From: Pseudolysinimonas_A sp049651805
GTDB taxonomy: Bacteria > Actinomycetota > Actinomycetes > Actinomycetales > Microbacteriaceae
Assembly (NCBI RefSeq): GCF_049651805.1
Contig: NZ_JBASCU010000002.1
Coordinates: 1-18,089, forward strand
Reading direction: 5' to 3'
Length of the DNA: 18,089 nucleotides
A program made the translations under genes and the position numbers. Positions 16,280-18,089 of the stretch are shown here, in pieces; position 1 is the stretch's first letter; the number at the start of each line of letters is the position of its first letter. The notes beneath the pieces are model-generated. The model had not been told where the DNA came from. It searched no databases and saw only the letters and a program-made list of their open reading frames with translations.

Positions 16280-18089
16280 CTCTGCACCCGCCGAGGACGG
16301 CGCTCCGGATCACGGGAGTCGCCGCCGTCGCCGCCGCACTGCTGCTTAGCGGTTGCACCACCTCGACGGTCGTCGAAGGCAGCACGGTCGGGGTGGCGGT
16401 GCCCGAGCCGTTCACGTCGCTCAACCCGGCGACGTCGTTCGGCCGTTCCAGCGCGACGAACGCCGACGTCGCCTGGCTCACGGGCGGGGCGTTCGCCTAC
16501 TACGACGACGCCTACCGCCTGGTCGAGGACTCGTCCTTCGGCACAGCGGAGGTCGTCGCCGAAGACCCGCTGACGGTGCGCTACCAGATGGCGGCCGATG
16601 CCCGGTGGTCCGACGGAACGCCGATCGACGCGGCCGACCTGCTGCTCGCCTGGGCCGCCGACTCGGGCGTGCTCAACACCCCCGACTTCGACGACGCCGA
16701 CTACGTCGCCCCCGAGACGGGTCGCTTCACCGACGACTTCCCTGACGATGTCGTCTACTTCGACGGCCGCATCGGCGCGGGCCTGGAACTCGCCACCCAG
16801 ACTCCGCAACTCGGCGACGACGGCCGCACCCTGTTCGTGCGCTTCGACGAGTACGTGCCCACCTGGCAGACGCTGCTCAGCCCCGGCATCCCGGCGCACG
16901 TGCTGCAGACGCTCGCAACCGAACGCGACTACGAGGATGCCGACAGCGCCAAAGACGATCTGGTCGCCGCCATCCTCGACGGCGAGACCGACGCACTCGC
17001 GGCCCTCTCCCGCACCTGGAACGACGCGTACAACATCGACGAGACCGGCGGCGACCGCACACCGGAGGACGCGACGCTCCTGCTCTCCGCGGGACCGTAC
17101 GCCGTGACCGCGATCGACGCCGCCGGGGTCACGTTGGGCGCCAACCCGCAGTATCGGGGTGCGCGGCGGCCCACGATCGAGACGATCCGGGTGAGGTTCT
17201 CGCCCGACCCGCTCGAGACGGTCGGGCTGCTCCGCGACGGCGAAGTCGACATCGCGACCGCCGAACCCACGGAGGAGACCGCCGCCGCGCTGCTCGAGGT
17301 CGACGGGGTGAGCGTCGTCGCCGGCACCGACAGCCGCATCGAGCACCTCGACCTGCAGTTCGCCGACGGTCGTACGGATGTCTTCGCCGACCCGCTCGTG
17401 CGCCAGGCGTTCCTGCACGTCGTGCCGCGGCAGCAGATCCTCGACGAGTTGGTGACGCCGGTGCAGCCGGATGCCGTGCTGCTCGACTCCTTCCTGCTGC
17501 GCCCGGGCGCCGACGGCTACGCCGACGGGATCGCCGACAACGGGTCGGCCGACTACGCCGCGACGGACGTCGACGCCGCCGTCGACCTGCTCGCCGAGGC
17601 CGGGGTGACCGCCCCGACCGTGTGCCTGCTCTTCGACCCCGCGAGCGAGCCTCGGAAGCAGCAGTTCGAGCTCATCCGCGACAGCGCCGCCCGCGCCGGG
17701 TTCACCGTCACCGACTGCTCGAGCCCCGACTGGCAGGGCCTCCTCGGGGTCGCCGGTGCCTACGACGCCGCACTCTTCGCCTGGGACACCACCCGTCTCG
17801 GCCCGGGCGCCGCCGGTGCCATCTTCCGCAGCGACTCCGCCCTCGCCAACTTCAACCGCTACAACAACCCCGACGTCGACGCCCTCGTCGACGAACTCGC
17901 CCGAGCCACCGACCCCGGCGAACAGGCCCGCCTCGCCGCCGAGATCGACACCCACCTCTTCGAGGACGCCTACGGCCTCCCCCTTTACGCCTACCCCACC
18001 CTCACCGCCATCAGCGGCGACGTCACCAACGTGACCCGTAGCCCACTGGCACGTGGGGTGTTCTGGAACGCTTGGATGTGGGCGCCGGC
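16276..18089 (+). CDS. Second SBP family 5 lipoprotein, paralogue of the first, partial (right edge)
   Basis: An open frame of 604 codons runs to the window end without a stop. The N-terminus MTLHPPRTALRITGV, a hydrophobic stretch and lipobox LSGC (Cys27) mark a lipoprotein. Collinear identities with the 9049 protein run throughout: ADLLLxWAAxSGVLNTPDF, FDGxIGAGLE, the VPRQQI block, NPxVDxL and the final FWNxWxWxP, so the two are clear paralogues. The family motif is ARWSDGTPIDAADLL near 114-128. Compared with the first copy it has lost the Asn/Tyr-rich N-terminal stretch and is more Ala/Asp-rich with very high third-position GC, so the duplication is not recent. Since FWNAWMW is reached at the edge, only a few residues are missing. 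It may give the importer a second specificity or be expressed under other conditions. Confidence 0.92.
   Translation, partial: MTLHPPRTALRITGVAAVAAALLLSGCTTSTVVEGSTVGVAVPEPFTSLNPATSFGRSSATNADVAWLTGGAFAYYDDAYRLVEDSSFGTAEVVAEDPLTVRYQMAADARWSDGTPIDAADLLLAWAADSGVLNTPDFDDADYVAPETGRFTDDFPDDVVYFDGRIGAGLELATQTPQLGDDGRTLFVRFDEYVPTWQTLLSPGIPAHVLQTLATERDYEDADSAKDDLVAAILDGETDALAALSRTWNDAYNIDETGGDRTPEDATLLLSAGPYAVTAIDAAGVTLGANPQYRGARRPTIETIRVRFSPDPLETVGLLRDGEVDIATAEPTEETAAALLEVDGVSVVAGTDSRIEHLDLQFADGRTDVFADPLVRQAFLHVVPRQQILDELVTPVQPDAVLLDSFLLRPGADGYADGIADNGSADYAATDVDAAVDLLAEAGVTAPTVCLLFDPASEPRKQQFELIRDSAARAGFTVTDCSSPDWQGLLGVAGAYDAALFAWDTTRLGPGAAGAIFRSDSALANFNRYNNPDVDALVDELARATDPGEQARLAAEIDTHLFEDAYGLPLYAYPTLTAISGDVTNVTRSPLARGVFWNAWMWAP

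Overview
The window is high-GC DNA with strong G/C preference at third codon positions. It is most likely chromosome from an actinobacterium, and the gene set, frequent GTG starts and putative leaderless promoters suggest Microbacteriaceae. The family assignment is inference from style and gene content, not from a marker gene.

Left part (1-6180): a large multi-pass membrane protein of unknown function runs off the left edge on the minus strand. Divergent from it is the glycine cleavage operon gcvT-gcvH-gcvP, with each junction overlapping as ATGA. It is preceded by a tandem glycine riboswitch and a hairpin that would bury the gcvT ribosome binding site. A small palindromic, REP-like element occurs four times here and nowhere else that I found: inside the second riboswitch aptamer, inside the gcvP reading frame (translated as residues 194-206), and as a back-to-back pair just after gcvP. 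Its arms are conserved, while its inner stem changes sequence but keeps pairing.

Middle part (6180-8830): a FUSC/aromatic-acid-exporter-like membrane protein, then a small gene that appears frameshifted, then a convergent two-gene minus-strand unit encoding a DCC-family (DUF393) thiol-oxidoreductase-like protein and a CPBP-type intramembrane protease homologue.

Right part (8830-18089): a peptide-type (SBP family 5, Opp/Dpp-like) ABC importer. The order is a lipoprotein binding protein (TTG start, strong Shine-Dalgarno, good promoter), a long perfect hairpin, permease 1 (514 aa, with an extra block of about 170 residues and six predicted helices), permease 2, a minus-strand PH-like membrane protein that splits the locus, and a fused double ATPase. 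Then come the relic of an unrelated LolD/MacB-type ATPase and a second, paralogous binding protein cut by the right edge. The binding proteins capture the substrate outside the membrane, the two permeases form the channel and the fused ATPase powers it. The substrate (peptide or other) cannot be read from the sequence.

Several genes (starts at 6205, 7271, 8792 minus, 14211 minus, 15982, 16276) have a -10-like hexamer ending 6-7 nt before the start codon and poor Shine-Dalgarno sequences, as expected for leaderless transcripts. No tRNA, rRNA, CRISPR array or intact insertion sequence was seen.
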